64,000 nucleotides of DNA from NCBI GenBank assembly GCA_020632575.1, contig JACKFH010000001.1, positions 124,001 through 188,000 of the forward strand. The letters run 5' to 3'. This stretch comes from Candidatus Omnitrophota bacterium. Lineage in GTDB: Bacteria; Hinthialibacterota; Hinthialibacteria; OLB16. A model generated the notes under the pieces. The model saw only the letters and a program-made list of their open reading frames with translations, was not told the DNA's origin and searched no databases. Of the stretch, positions 45,122-53,758 are shown in pieces. How positions within the stretch are numbered: position 1 is the first letter of the stretch; the number at the start of each line of letters is the position of its first letter. The translations under genes and the position numbers were made by a program.

Positions 45122-46398
45122 GAACGGTTCTCCGGCCGGACAAACCCTCGCACTTCGCGATCCCGGGGGCAGCATCGTTGAATCGCCTCCAGGGCATGAG
45201 ACGGGGTGCATGACCGAATCCGCTCGGGGTAGGCCACCACGAGATCGAGCAGATCGAAAGCCGAACTCCTCGCCAGCACTCCGGCCTTTGAGGAAAGTCT
45301 TTCCAATCCGTACGCGTTCTGCGCCAAGAGCATGGAACGGGCTTTCTCGAATTCCTTCTCCGGAACCGGTTCCTGTCGAATCCGGTCGAATTCCTCTGAA
45401 ATGATATCGAGGACCGCCTTCTCATCCCCTCCATCGTAAGAGGCCTCGACCGCGAATAGGCCGACTCCCGAGAGAACCCAGACAAAGGCCGAGACGCCCG
45501 AACAGAGCCCCGTGCTTTCCACCAAACGGGAAACCAGACGGCTGCTGCGACCATCCCCGAGAACCGTGGAGAGGATGTCGAGAGCGATTTCGTCCTCGGT
45601 TCCTTGGATCGAGTGAGTGGGAACGCCCCAGCATAGATATGTTTGTTGAACATCCTTTTTGATTTCGAATTCAGAGGTCTTGGGTTTGGGATGGAAAGAG
45701 TGTGCCGAGATCCCGTTTGACCCGTTCTTGGGAAGCGGTTCGAAGAGCCGTTCCGCCTTGCTCAACACCGCTTCCGGGTCGACTTGCCCGCAGACCGCGA
45801 GGTGAATGTTTTCCGGAGAGTACCTTCGATGTCGATAATCGTTGAATTGATCGCGGCCGATTACCTGAAGACTTTCAGGAGTGCCGAGGATCGGACGGCT
45901 GTAGGGGGTTCCCTCAAAGGCCACGGACAGGAAATCGTCGTAGAGTTTCCCGTGGGGAGAGTCGTCCTTGCGGGAGATTTCCTCCAGAACCACCTGACGC
46001 TCGCGCTCGATCTCTTCCGGAGGCAGCGCCATATTCAGGAGAGCGTCCACCAAAACCTCCATCGCGAGTTCGACATGGTCGGCGGGCAACACTATGTAGT
46101 AGTGGGTGAAATCGTAGGAAGTGGCGGCGTTGTTGTAGCCGCCCATGGTTTTGACCTCGCGGTCCATCACTCCCACCGGACGGGTGGGGGTCCCTTTGAA
46201 GAACAGGTGTTCCAGAAAATGAGAAATGCCGACCTCGGAGTCCTCTTCATGCGAGGTTCCGGTCGCCACCCAGAGATCGACAGCGGCCAAAGGGGCCGCC
46301 TCCGACCTCTTGATCAATAGGCTCACCCCGTTCTCAAGCGTCTCCCGGTGAAAAGGGACAAGCGGAGATCGACTCGGGGAATCGACAGGCGGTCGCAA
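45118..46398 (-). CDS. M16 zinc peptidase, catalytic subunit
   Basis: 426 residues. The inverted zinc motif is H60-FLE-H64 (GISHFLEHLFFKGT), with a downstream Glu in PPEEIERERQVVLEEI as the third ligand; GGYNNAATSYDFTHYYI and SSRLVSRLVE are typical of M16B. The best available start is a TTG at 46398, 4 bases after secG; no clear ribosome site is visible, so coupling to secG is likely. No signal peptide, so cytoplasmic as drawn. The heterodimer probably degrades peptides, possibly cleaved signal peptides given the secG neighbour (inference). Confidence 0.9.
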   Translation of the reverse strand: MRPPVDSPSRSPLVPFHRETLENGVSLLIKRSEAAPLAAVDLWVATGTSHEEDSEVGISHFLEHLFFKGTPTRPVGVMDREVKTMGGYNNAATSYDFTHYYIVLPADHVELAMEVLVDALLNMALPPEEIERERQVVLEEISRKDDSPHGKLYDDFLSVAFEGTPYSRPILGTPESLQVIGRDQFNDYRHRRYSPENIHLAVCGQVDPEAVLSKAERLFEPLPKNGSNGISAHSFHPKPKTSEFEIKKDVQQTYLCWGVPTHSIQGTEDEIALDILSTVLGDGRSSRLVSRLVESTGLCSGVSAFVWVLSGVGLFAVEASYDGGDEKAVLDIISEEFDRIRQEPVPEKEFEKARSMLLAQNAYGLERLSSKAGVLARSSAFDLLDLVVAYPERIRSCTPSHALEAIQRCCPRDREVRGFVRPENRS

Positions 46399-46402
46399 AG
46401 GA

Positions 46403-46795
46403 TTACTGGCCTTCTTGGCCAGTTTCGGCGGCGGGATTCACATTGACTGGGAGATCCTCATCCATGTCCACCGGCTCCATGCCCTCTTCGGCGCCCATAT
46501 CCTCGGTGGTTTGAGTGGTCACCGTCGGAGCGGCTCCGCCTAACTCATCGATCCCCTGATTCCCACGGTTTTGAGGGACGAAATCGATAACCACGGCGAG
46601 AACCAAGTAAGCCGCCGCCAGATAGGTGGTGTAGCGGACAATTTCCTTGTTCTGCAAGTTGCCCATGAAGGTTTCGCTGCCGCCTCCTCCGAAGGCCCCC
46701 GCCAACCCGCCGCCACGCGCGCGTTGGATCAGGATGATGCCGATAAGGATCAGGCAGATAACCACAAAAATGATTTTTAACAAAAGAGCGATCAT
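46403..46795 (-). CDS. secG: Preprotein translocase subunit SecG
   Basis: 130 residues from the ATG at 46795, with GAGGAAATT upstream; the frame extends further only as overlap with pgk. It has two transmembrane helices (LLLKIIFVVICLILIGIILI and YTTYLAAAYLVLAVVIDFV) separated by the glycine-rich loop with GGGLAGAFGGGGSETFMG, the SecG hallmark. The C-terminal 50 residues are acidic and longer than in E. coli. SecG assists SecYE in protein export. gap-pgk-secG is a widely conserved gene order, so this start and identity are firm. Confidence 0.95.
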   Translation of the reverse strand: MIALLLKIIFVVICLILIGIILIQRARGGGLAGAFGGGGSETFMGNLQNKEIVRYTTYLAAAYLVLAVVIDFVPQNRGNQGIDELGGAAPTVTTQTTEDMGAEEGMEPVDMDEDLPVNVNPAAETGQEGQ

Positions 46796-46806
46796 AATTT
46801 CCTCAT

Positions 46807-48000
46807 TTAATCTCGATCTGTCAGTGAGGTCAATCCTGGGAGCTCTTTGCCCTCCAGAAGTTCCAGGGAGGCCCCGCCTCCGGTGGATATATGGGTCACC
46901 TTGTCGGCGAATCCCAGTTTGTTGATGGCCGAAACCGAATCGCCTCCGCCAATAATACTCATGCAATCCGAATCCGCCAGCGCCTTGGCCACCGCCTCGG
47001 TTCCCTCATGGAAGGGCGGGGTCTCGAAGACACCCATCGGTCCATTCCAGATGACCGTCTTGGCCTTCTTGATCCATTCGCAATACATCTCGCGGGTTTT
47101 CGGCCCGATATCGAGCGCCATTTTGCCGTCTGGGATATCCCGCACCACCTCTGAGGGGGTGTTGGCCTCGAGTTTTTCCGCCACCACATGGTCGACTGGG
47201 ATCAGCATCTCGTTCTTCTTGGACTCCTCGGCATCGATCAGGAGTTCGGAGGCCTCATCGAGTTTATCCTCCTCGACCAGGGAGTTGCCGATATCCTTCC
47301 CTTCGCTGGCCATGAAGGTGTAAGCCATCGCGCCTCCAATCAGAAGAGCATCGACTTTCGGGAGGAGGTTCTTGATCACTCCGATCTTATCGGAGACTTT
47401 GGCTCCGCCCAGGATCGCGACGAATGGCCTTTCCGGATCCGTGGTCGCGTTGACCAGGTATTCGATTTCTTTCTCGAGGAGGAATCCCGCGACCGAGGGC
47501 TGCAAGAACTCGGTCACTCCGGAGACCGAGGCGTGGGGCCGATGCGCCGAACCGAAAGCGTCATTCACAAACAGGTCGCCCCACTGAGCGAGCTGCTTGG
47601 CGAATTCTCGGCAGGAATCGTCCTTGGCCGTTTCCGCCTCATGAAACCGGACATTCTCCAAAAGGAGAATTCCGCCCGGCTGGAGACTGTCCACAGCCGC
47701 TTTGACCTCATCACCGATGCAATCGCTCACGAATTGGACCGGCTTGCCAATCAATTCCGAGAGACGGTCGGCGGCGGGTTTCAGGCTGAATTTCGGGTCC
47801 GGTCCCCCTTTAGGGCGTCCCAAGTGGGACATCAGGACCAGCGATCCCCCATCCTCCAGGATGTGGTTCAGTGTTGGAAGCGCGGCGCGGATACGGGTGT
47901 CGTCCTGAACGACCCCATCGGCGAGCGGGACATTGAAATCGACACGAACCAGGGCTTTCTTCCCCTGAAACGAAACGTCTTTGACCGTCTTCTTGTTCAT
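46807..48000 (-). CDS. pgk: Phosphoglycerate kinase
   Basis: 397 residues from the ATG at 48000; a GTG two codons earlier is less well placed to the GGAGAAGG site. Signature motifs are in order: KKALVRVDFNVPL, SLVLMSHLGRPKGG, GGILLLENVRFHEAE, FVNDAFGSAHRPHAS, PFVAILGGAKVSDKIGV, VIWNGPMGVFE and the C-terminal SIIGGGDSVSA...HISTGGGASLELLEG. It interconverts 1,3-bisphosphoglycerate + ADP and 3-phosphoglycerate + ATP. It sits between gap and secG in the core cluster. Confidence 0.97.
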   Translation of the reverse strand: MNKKTVKDVSFQGKKALVRVDFNVPLADGVVQDDTRIRAALPTLNHILEDGGSLVLMSHLGRPKGGPDPKFSLKPAADRLSELIGKPVQFVSDCIGDEVKAAVDSLQPGGILLLENVRFHEAETAKDDSCREFAKQLAQWGDLFVNDAFGSAHRPHASVSGVTEFLQPSVAGFLLEKEIEYLVNATTDPERPFVAILGGAKVSDKIGVIKNLLPKVDALLIGGAMAYTFMASEGKDIGNSLVEEDKLDEASELLIDAEESKKNEMLIPVDHVVAEKLEANTPSEVVRDIPDGKMALDIGPKTREMYCEWIKKAKTVIWNGPMGVFETPPFHEGTEAVAKALADSDCMSIIGGGDSVSAINKLGFADKVTHISTGGGASLELLEGKELPGLTSLTDRD

Positions 48001-48040
48001 CTTCACACCTTCTCCAAAAGAGTGTCTGTTTCATGCGAAA

Positions 48041-48076
48041 GGGCAACCCGGGAAAGGACTTCTATCCCGGATTGCC
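48041..48076. terminator. Hairpin between gap and pgk
   Basis: GGGCAACCCGGGA (48041-48053) pairs with TCCCGGATTGCCC (48064-48076) with one mismatch, a long stable stem in the 116-base gap-pgk spacer. On the minus strand it is followed only by TTTC, so it may be an mRNA-processing or attenuation site rather than a full terminator. Confidence 0.5.
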
Positions 48077-48116
48077 CAGTTTTTCCAATCGTTGTCACCG
48101 CTTAAAAACGAATCGG

Positions 48117-49127
48117 TTAGATTCCTTTTTTCCGCATCACTTCGATCAGGTCGAGGACACGGTTCGAGAAGCCCCATTCGTTGTCGTACCAGGAGAGCAC
48201 CTTGACCAGTTTCTTGTCGATCACTTTGGTGCTCAGAGCGTCGAAGATCGAGGAGTGTGGGTTCCCGATAAAGTCGACAGAAACCAGCGGTTCGTCGCAA
48301 TAAGCCAGAATTCCCTTCAGTTCCCCTTCGGCGGCCGATTTGATTGCTGCGTTGATCTCTTCCTCGGTGGCTTCGTTTTTGAGCTCCGCCACCAGGTCGA
48401 CGAGAGAGCAATCGCAAACCGGGACACGGATCGCGCCGCCGGTCAGTTTTCCTTTCAGGTTCGGCAGAACAAGCGAAACCGCCTCGGCGGCCCCGGTCTT
48501 GGTCGGAATCATCGACATGTGCGCGGCGCGCGCCCGACGCAGGTCGGAGTGCGGAAGATCGAGGATCTTCTGGTCATTGGTGTAAGCGTGGATGGTGGTC
48601 ATCAAGCCCCGGACAATCCCGAATTTCTCGTCCAAAACCTTCGCGAAAGGAGCGAGGCAGTTCGTGGTGCAGGAGGCGTTGCTCAGGAGTTTGTGTTGGG
48701 CCGGGTCGTATTCGTCGTCGTTCACACCGACCACGATGGTTTTGACATCGCCTTTGGCGGGTTGGGAAATAATGACTCGTTTGGCGCCGGCATCCAGGTG
48801 GGCGCTCGCCTTGTCGGAATGACCGAATAGGCCGGTGCTCTCCAGGACCAATTCAACGCCAAGATCCTTCCAAGGGAGTTTGCCGGGATCGCGTTCCGAA
48901 AGGACCTTGAACTCATCCCCATTGACGGAAATACCTTGATCGGTCGCTTTGACTTCGCCATCGAAAATCCCGTGGACCGAGTCGTACTTGAATAGATGAG
49001 CCAGAGTCTTGGTGTCGGTCAGATCGTTGACCGCCACAAAATCCAGATCGGCGCCGCTTTTGATCGCGGCTCTCATCACCAAACGGCCGATGCGGCCGAA
49101 ACCATTGATTCCTACCTTTAATGACAT
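48117..49127 (-). CDS. gap: Glyceraldehyde-3-phosphate dehydrogenase, type I
   Basis: 336 residues from the ATG at 49127 with GGAGGGAAA upstream; the frame extends to 49325 without support. Rossmann start KVGINGFGRIGRLVMRA, catalytic SNASCTTNCLAP with C153, and WYDNEWGFSNRVLDLI near the C-terminus are all canonical. D35 in VNDLTD (residues about 34-38) favours NAD over NADP. It oxidises glyceraldehyde 3-phosphate to 1,3-bisphosphoglycerate, feeding pgk next door. The 200-base upstream region has no gene. Confidence 0.97.
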   Translation of the reverse strand: MSLKVGINGFGRIGRLVMRAAIKSGADLDFVAVNDLTDTKTLAHLFKYDSVHGIFDGEVKATDQGISVNGDEFKVLSERDPGKLPWKDLGVELVLESTGLFGHSDKASAHLDAGAKRVIISQPAKGDVKTIVVGVNDDEYDPAQHKLLSNASCTTNCLAPFAKVLDEKFGIVRGLMTTIHAYTNDQKILDLPHSDLRRARAAHMSMIPTKTGAAEAVSLVLPNLKGKLTGGAIRVPVCDCSLVDLVAELKNEATEEEINAAIKSAAEGELKGILAYCDEPLVSVDFIGNPHSSIFDALSTKVIDKKLVKVLSWYDNEWGFSNRVLDLIEVMRKKGI

Positions 49128-49351
49128 GCGTTTCCCTCCAAATGTATTGGTTTGTTGTTTTTCAATGACGGTTCGGAAGTTACCTGATATGAGACCAGGG
49201 CCTGGCGGACCAGTAATACGAAAACAGGGGCGACTCGGAATACGAGACGCTCGCCCAAGCGAACCGCAATTATCATGGAGGCGAGGTACGCAGTCAATAG
49301 CTGGCGGGTCCGCGCACCCCCTCATCTAACCCACCCTGTGAAGGGATCAAC

Positions 49352-49477
49352 CTAGTGGCTCAAGTCTTAATGTGTGGTCCCGCTGCGGGAGCGGCATCTT
49401 GCCACGAAAGCCGGACCCGCTATTCGGGGCAGGGATGCCCCTCCCACGGTACAAATTAAGACTAGAAGGTCCACTAG
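49352..49477. repeat. 126-base imperfect inverted repeat overlapping a stop codon
   Basis: CTAGTGG (49352-49358) and AGTCTTAAT nearby are mirrored by ATTAAGACT and CCACTAG (49471-49477); the inside carries GC-rich sub-hairpins (for example CCCGCTGCGGG and GGGGCAGGGATGCCCC). The right arm contains the stop codon of the peptidyl-prolyl isomerase gene (49474-49476). It resembles the other dispersed palindromic elements in size and design but not in sequence. Confidence 0.6.
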
Positions 49478-50550
49478 TCGATATAAGTCTTTTTCGGCTT
49501 CTTTCCGGCTAGGATGTCTTTTTGTGGGAGCTTCTCGAAATACTCGATGGTGGCGTTCTTTCGTTCTTCCGCGATCCATTCCTTGAATTTCTCGATCTGC
49601 CACCCCTTCAGGACTCGATCCGTGGCTTCCTCGAACGGGACATAAACCGCTTCTTCACGCTTGTCGATGGTGGGTATGGAATACCCACCGACCAATTCGA
49701 CCGGGGTCTCCAAGATTTCGCCCGGCTCCATCGAGAACAGGAATGGCTCCAACAGACGGTCGCCAATCCCGGGCACCACCCAACCGATAGCGCCCCCCTT
49801 GCCGATTCCGTTCGGATCCTCGGTGTATCGGTCGGCGAGTTTTTTGAAATCCTCCCCCTCCTTGAGACGCTGGATCAGTTCCTTGAGCCTCTCGCGGATC
49901 TTCATATCCTCTTCGGAAAAGGCCCGGACATTCTCCGGACGGACCAGAAAGATCTGTCTGGCGTACACACGTTCGGGAGTGGTTTGGAAGACTATTCGAT
50001 GAGCCTCATAAAAATCCCGGAGTTCGGAAGTCGAGGGGCTGGGCAGGGTTTGGGCGTATTGTTGTCGGAGCTTGTCGATGTAGAAATTCTTCAGCCCCTC
50101 TCCCATCAGGCCCTCGTTCAACAGTCCTTGCTCATGCAGAATTCGATTGAAATCTTTCGCGTTCCCGGCCCTTGCCGCCAAGCCCTGCAGCGCCCCCACC
50201 ACCTCCTCGGTCGACACCTCGATGTTCTCTTTGGCCGCCAATTGCAAGGCGATGTACTCGTCGATAAGGAGATCGCGGGCGTACTCGCGGATCGCGGCCG
50301 GGGCCATGTCCTCGACCACCTTGTGCGAGGACAGGAAATCCCGTCGCTTCAAACGGTTCATCCGATCCTCGATCTGGCCATGCGTGATCGTCGCTCCATT
50401 GACCAACAGAGCCGGCTGCAATCGCTTGAGTTTTAGAAAGAGCTGACCCTTTGGGTTTTGCATCTGCGCGGAGGCCGTTTCTCCGCAAAATGTGAGGACC
50501 CCAAACGCCAGTAAGGGAAATAGAAAGGTGAGGAACATCTTCTTCAACAT
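49474..50550 (-). CDS. Periplasmic parvulin-type peptidyl-prolyl isomerase (SurA/PrsA-like)
   Basis: 358 residues from the ATG at 50550, which gives a signal peptide (MLKKMFLTFLFPLLAFGVLTF, cleaved near ASA). Residues about 45-190 are a helical SurA_N-type chaperone region (LLVNGATITHGQIEDRMNRL, LLIDEYIALQLAAKENIEVS). Residues about 200-310 are a parvulin/rotamase domain: ERVYARQIFLVRPEN, LKEGEDFKKLADRYTEDPNG and GGAIGWVVPG. It assists folding of secreted or outer-membrane proteins. The VWA gene lies about 105 bases upstream on the same strand. Confidence 0.87.
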   Translation of the reverse strand: MLKKMFLTFLFPLLAFGVLTFCGETASAQMQNPKGQLFLKLKRLQPALLVNGATITHGQIEDRMNRLKRRDFLSSHKVVEDMAPAAIREYARDLLIDEYIALQLAAKENIEVSTEEVVGALQGLAARAGNAKDFNRILHEQGLLNEGLMGEGLKNFYIDKLRQQYAQTLPSPSTSELRDFYEAHRIVFQTTPERVYARQIFLVRPENVRAFSEEDMKIRERLKELIQRLKEGEDFKKLADRYTEDPNGIGKGGAIGWVVPGIGDRLLEPFLFSMEPGEILETPVELVGGYSIPTIDKREEAVYVPFEEATDRVLKGWQIEKFKEWIAEERKNATIEYFEKLPQKDILAGKKPKKTYID

Positions 50551-50654
50551 GGTTTTTCGAATCTCCAAGAATCGCCGGTCATCGTTCGGATCGGCTAAAC
50601 AGATCACCCATTTCTTCTACCAGAAATCGATTGAAAGGTCCATTGATCGTGGGG

Positions 50655-52913
50655 CTAGGGAAGGTCTCTGAGACGGCGGATCGTCCATTCCAGACAGAAT
50701 AAGAAGATGACGATGAGGAACAGCCAGGGGGAGGCCATCACCGGTTCGGTGATGGACCGCGTCGTGACATGGGGTTGATACACATCGTCCAACTGATTGG
50801 TGCGGACAATATCGTCGATGTCAGCCAAATCCACCCACAGGCCCCCGCTTTCGGAGGAGAGGTTCTTGAGCAGATCCTCCCTCGCGCCGGTGATGGCGGT
50901 TTCCACCGAGAAGGGTTCGACCTCGATGGTCGCGGTGTCGCTGGCTTGGGGGCGTTGCGGGTCGGCGGCCACAAATTGGTACTGTCCGGGGTCCGACCCT
51001 GTGAAATCGGCGGTGAAGAATCCTCCCGGTTCGCGGTTGAGGGCGATCGGAACCATTTGTTGGTTGGGTGTGGTGACCGACAGCCGGACAGTGGCCGATG
51101 ATTCCATGATGGTGCGGCTGTACTGCACTCCGATCTCGATGGTCTTTCCGAGAGGGATCCTCGATTGAGAGATCATGATGTTTGGCACGCTGCGATCCTC
51201 TTCCTCGCCGAGGATCAGCCAACGGATCAGCCGATCGATAAGAACCCCGTAAGCCTGCCCCAATCTTTCGCCCTTCTCGCCCGCCTGGTACTGCCACCTC
51301 CAAAGGTCGTCGGCTCCGATGAAGGCGGAACGCTGATCGCCCTGGCTCATCGTCGAGAGGACAGGCGATCCGTCCTTGGCCTGAATCAAGATATTGGCCT
51401 CCGAGGTCGTGTCGATTTTTGAATACGGGATTTCAGCGTAGGGCAGAAAAGTTTCCACTCCCAAAATGATGGGGGAATTGGTCACCGGATGACCGGCCGT
51501 CAGGTCGGTGAAAGCGATTTCGCGTTTCGAGGGAGCCAAAATCGAGCTCTGGGTGATCGCTGGAACTCGATCCGCCGCGCCGATCCTCCCCAGCACCCCC
51601 TGGTTGACCGGATCGGATTTCCCCACAATCACCAATAGGGCCGCTCCTTTTTCCAGTCTTTCCTTGATTATGTCGGCGGGGAGTTGAGCGACCTGGTCCG
51701 GACCGAGACCTTCCAGAATGACCAAATCGGCGTCGAAGGCCACCTCCTCCAGAGAGATGTACCCCTTTTCAACATCGCTTTCTCCCTCGGGCCCCCGGGG
51801 TTCGGTTCGACCGGTGACCAGATAACTCCAAGTGTTGCCCTGATCGATCGCCACTCTCAGAGCGTACCTCGGCACTGTCGCCATTCTTCGAACCAGGCTG
51901 GAATTCATCCAGCCTGGGCGTCCGCAGTAATACGCCACTCTCCAACGGCCCGGTTCGACATAGATCTCCTCGGTCTTGGAGGCGGAACCCAGCCCCTCGG
52001 CTTCCGCCACCACGGTCACTCGATAATTCCCCCCCTCTGGAAATCGGGTCGGGATGCTCCCCTGGGTGGAGGCCGCCATCAGGGGGAGTTCGGTCACGCC
52101 CTCTCCCGCTTTCTCCTCGGAATCCACTTCCGTCCATTCGCCCGGCTCACCTTCTTTCTCCATGAGCAGATGGATTTTCGCTTTCTGTCCCTCCGAACCG
52201 GAAGTGACCACCTGGAAGCGAACCTCCGTGTCCTCGTCGGAGAAGATCGGAGCCGGAAGAGTCACTTGGGAGAGGGCCATCGACTTCTTAATCTCGCCAT
52301 AAGCCTGGGTGCTCACCGAGATCAGAGGGATGAATTTGTCGGAATCCTCGGCCTTGAGGATATCCGCGGTCGGTTCGGGACCCCAATTGTGGTTCCCGTC
52401 GGTCAGCAGGAGGATCGCAGCCGGAGGCGAACTTCCCTGTTGGGACAATGTCTCCTGAATCGCGCCGCGAATGTTGGTCGCCGCGCCGCCCGCGTTCTCC
52501 TCCTTGCGCAGAATCTCGGGATCGGCGGTGGCCAATTTGGTGGAGAATGTATAGAAACGAAGGTCGGCGCGATCGGAGAGAAGGGGATACACCTGCCGAA
52601 AAAAAGCGTCGCGGAGCTTTTGAAAAGCGGTCGGTTTATCGGGGCCCTCCAGACTGTTCATGCTCTCGCTCGTGTCGAAGAGCACCGCCATCCTCGCGGG
52701 ACGTTCGGTGCTGACCTCCCGGACCCATTGCGGGTTGAGCAGAAGGAATCCAAAGACCAGGAATATCGCGGACTTCGTGACCAGGAGGGTCAGACGATGC
52801 CCGATCTTGACTCCAAAAAAGCCGCCTCGTCCGTATTGCCAATAGGCGAGAAGCCCGCCCAGGATCAACAGAGCGAAGATGACCCAGATCGGGACGATCG
52901 GTTCGAAGATCAA
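50655..52913 (-). CDS. Membrane protein with VWA domain and glutamine-amidotransferase-like region
   Basis: 752 residues. Two transmembrane helices open the protein (about 7-25 and 42-62), followed by a VWA domain (about 70-205) with a MIDAS-like DTSESMNS and LLLTDGNHNWG. Then come beta-sandwich-like regions (about 225-310 and 615-690) and a flavodoxin-like stretch (LVILEGLGPDQVAQLPADII). A last helix (WLFLIVIFLFCLEWTIR) anchors the C-terminus. This layout matches the large VWA membrane proteins of PVC and Bacteroidota genomes related to the BatA/DUF4159 clusters with a MoxR ATPase; no MoxR gene is here. Function unknown. Confidence 0.75.
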   Translation of the reverse strand: MIFEPIVPIWVIFALLILGGLLAYWQYGRGGFFGVKIGHRLTLLVTKSAIFLVFGFLLLNPQWVREVSTERPARMAVLFDTSESMNSLEGPDKPTAFQKLRDAFFRQVYPLLSDRADLRFYTFSTKLATADPEILRKEENAGGAATNIRGAIQETLSQQGSSPPAAILLLTDGNHNWGPEPTADILKAEDSDKFIPLISVSTQAYGEIKKSMALSQVTLPAPIFSDEDTEVRFQVVTSGSEGQKAKIHLLMEKEGEPGEWTEVDSEEKAGEGVTELPLMAASTQGSIPTRFPEGGNYRVTVVAEAEGLGSASKTEEIYVEPGRWRVAYYCGRPGWMNSSLVRRMATVPRYALRVAIDQGNTWSYLVTGRTEPRGPEGESDVEKGYISLEEVAFDADLVILEGLGPDQVAQLPADIIKERLEKGAALLVIVGKSDPVNQGVLGRIGAADRVPAITQSSILAPSKREIAFTDLTAGHPVTNSPIILGVETFLPYAEIPYSKIDTTSEANILIQAKDGSPVLSTMSQGDQRSAFIGADDLWRWQYQAGEKGERLGQAYGVLIDRLIRWLILGEEEDRSVPNIMISQSRIPLGKTIEIGVQYSRTIMESSATVRLSVTTPNQQMVPIALNREPGGFFTADFTGSDPGQYQFVAADPQRPQASDTATIEVEPFSVETAITGAREDLLKNLSSESGGLWVDLADIDDIVRTNQLDDVYQPHVTTRSITEPVMASPWLFLIVIFLFCLEWTIRRLRDLP

Positions 52914-52980
52914 TTCGGTTTCCTCTCCTTACGATCCTTTAGCGGCGATAGGCGTCGCATTGACTGGCCTCGCATCGGTC

Positions 52981-53622
52981 TTACCGAGCCTTCCTAACAT
53001 ACTCGATCAAACCTTCTCTTCCGTTCGCCTTTTCGCACTCAGCCGCCCAGCGATAAGCCTCTCCATAGAAGTCTTCACGCGTCCGAAGGGCGTTAAGATC
53101 CTCCATCAGGCCCAAAGTCTCAAGCAGGTTCTCGGTCACCCATTGCGCGAACCCCTCATGAATCAGGAGATCCTGGTCGCTCGGGCAGTTTTCGGCCTGC
53201 CAGACGTGGGTCCATTCATGCGCGACAACCTGGATCATCCGACGCCTCGACAATCCTCGGCGTATTGTCAGCGCCCCCCCTGTTGAAGACTTCTCGAAAG
53301 CCCCTAATGTGGGACTGCTCGTTTCCTTGCTGGCGCCACTTGGCTCCATAATGGGAAGGAGGCGAATGTCGATGCGGTTCCGAACACTCAATCCCAAGCA
53401 TTCGTCCATCCATCGGCTGACAATCCTGACAATCCGAAGAGTCTCGGTCTCCGATAGGACCGTTTCTTCGAAATTCATTTCTCGAAGGTGACCGAGGTCC
53501 GCCTCCCGGGTGACCGATGTCGGATCGAAACCGAAAGAGGGAAGGTCGCTCCCCTCCGGAATCGGTTCAGCCGTCACGGCCAGAGTCCATATTGAAAGCA
53601 GGATCGTGAGAACCTTACGCAT
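52981..53622 (-). CDS. Small secreted zinc metallopeptidase-like protein
   Basis: 213 residues with a signal peptide (MRKVLTILLSIWTLAVTA). The zincin motif is H135-EWT-H139 (VVAHEWTHVWQ) and the third ligand is probably E156 in HEGFAQWV, the gluzincin arrangement. The rest is helical with a Lys/Arg-rich end. I recognise no named family; it resembles minigluzincins and peptidase-MA-like proteins. It lies 67 bases upstream of the VWA gene on the same strand, so they may be cotranscribed. Confidence 0.68.
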   Translation of the reverse strand: MRKVLTILLSIWTLAVTAEPIPEGSDLPSFGFDPTSVTREADLGHLREMNFEETVLSETETLRIVRIVSRWMDECLGLSVRNRIDIRLLPIMEPSGASKETSSPTLGAFEKSSTGGALTIRRGLSRRRMIQVVAHEWTHVWQAENCPSDQDLLIHEGFAQWVTENLLETLGLMEDLNALRTREDFYGEAYRWAAECEKANGREGLIEYVRKAR

Positions 53623-53758
53623 ACCCTAAGACGGTAGGCAAGACTCGCATCTCCGTCAATCTTGCCCGCGAAAATTCTTGATCAATTCCCTCAAGATCGA
53701 ATCCAGGTTAATCTCTGGAACCATCTGTAACTCTTCATTTTCCAGTGGAGCGACTTCA

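Noticed and set aside
51684..52997. 437-codon plus-strand open frame
   Set aside because: Antisense to the VWA membrane protein; no recognisable domain.
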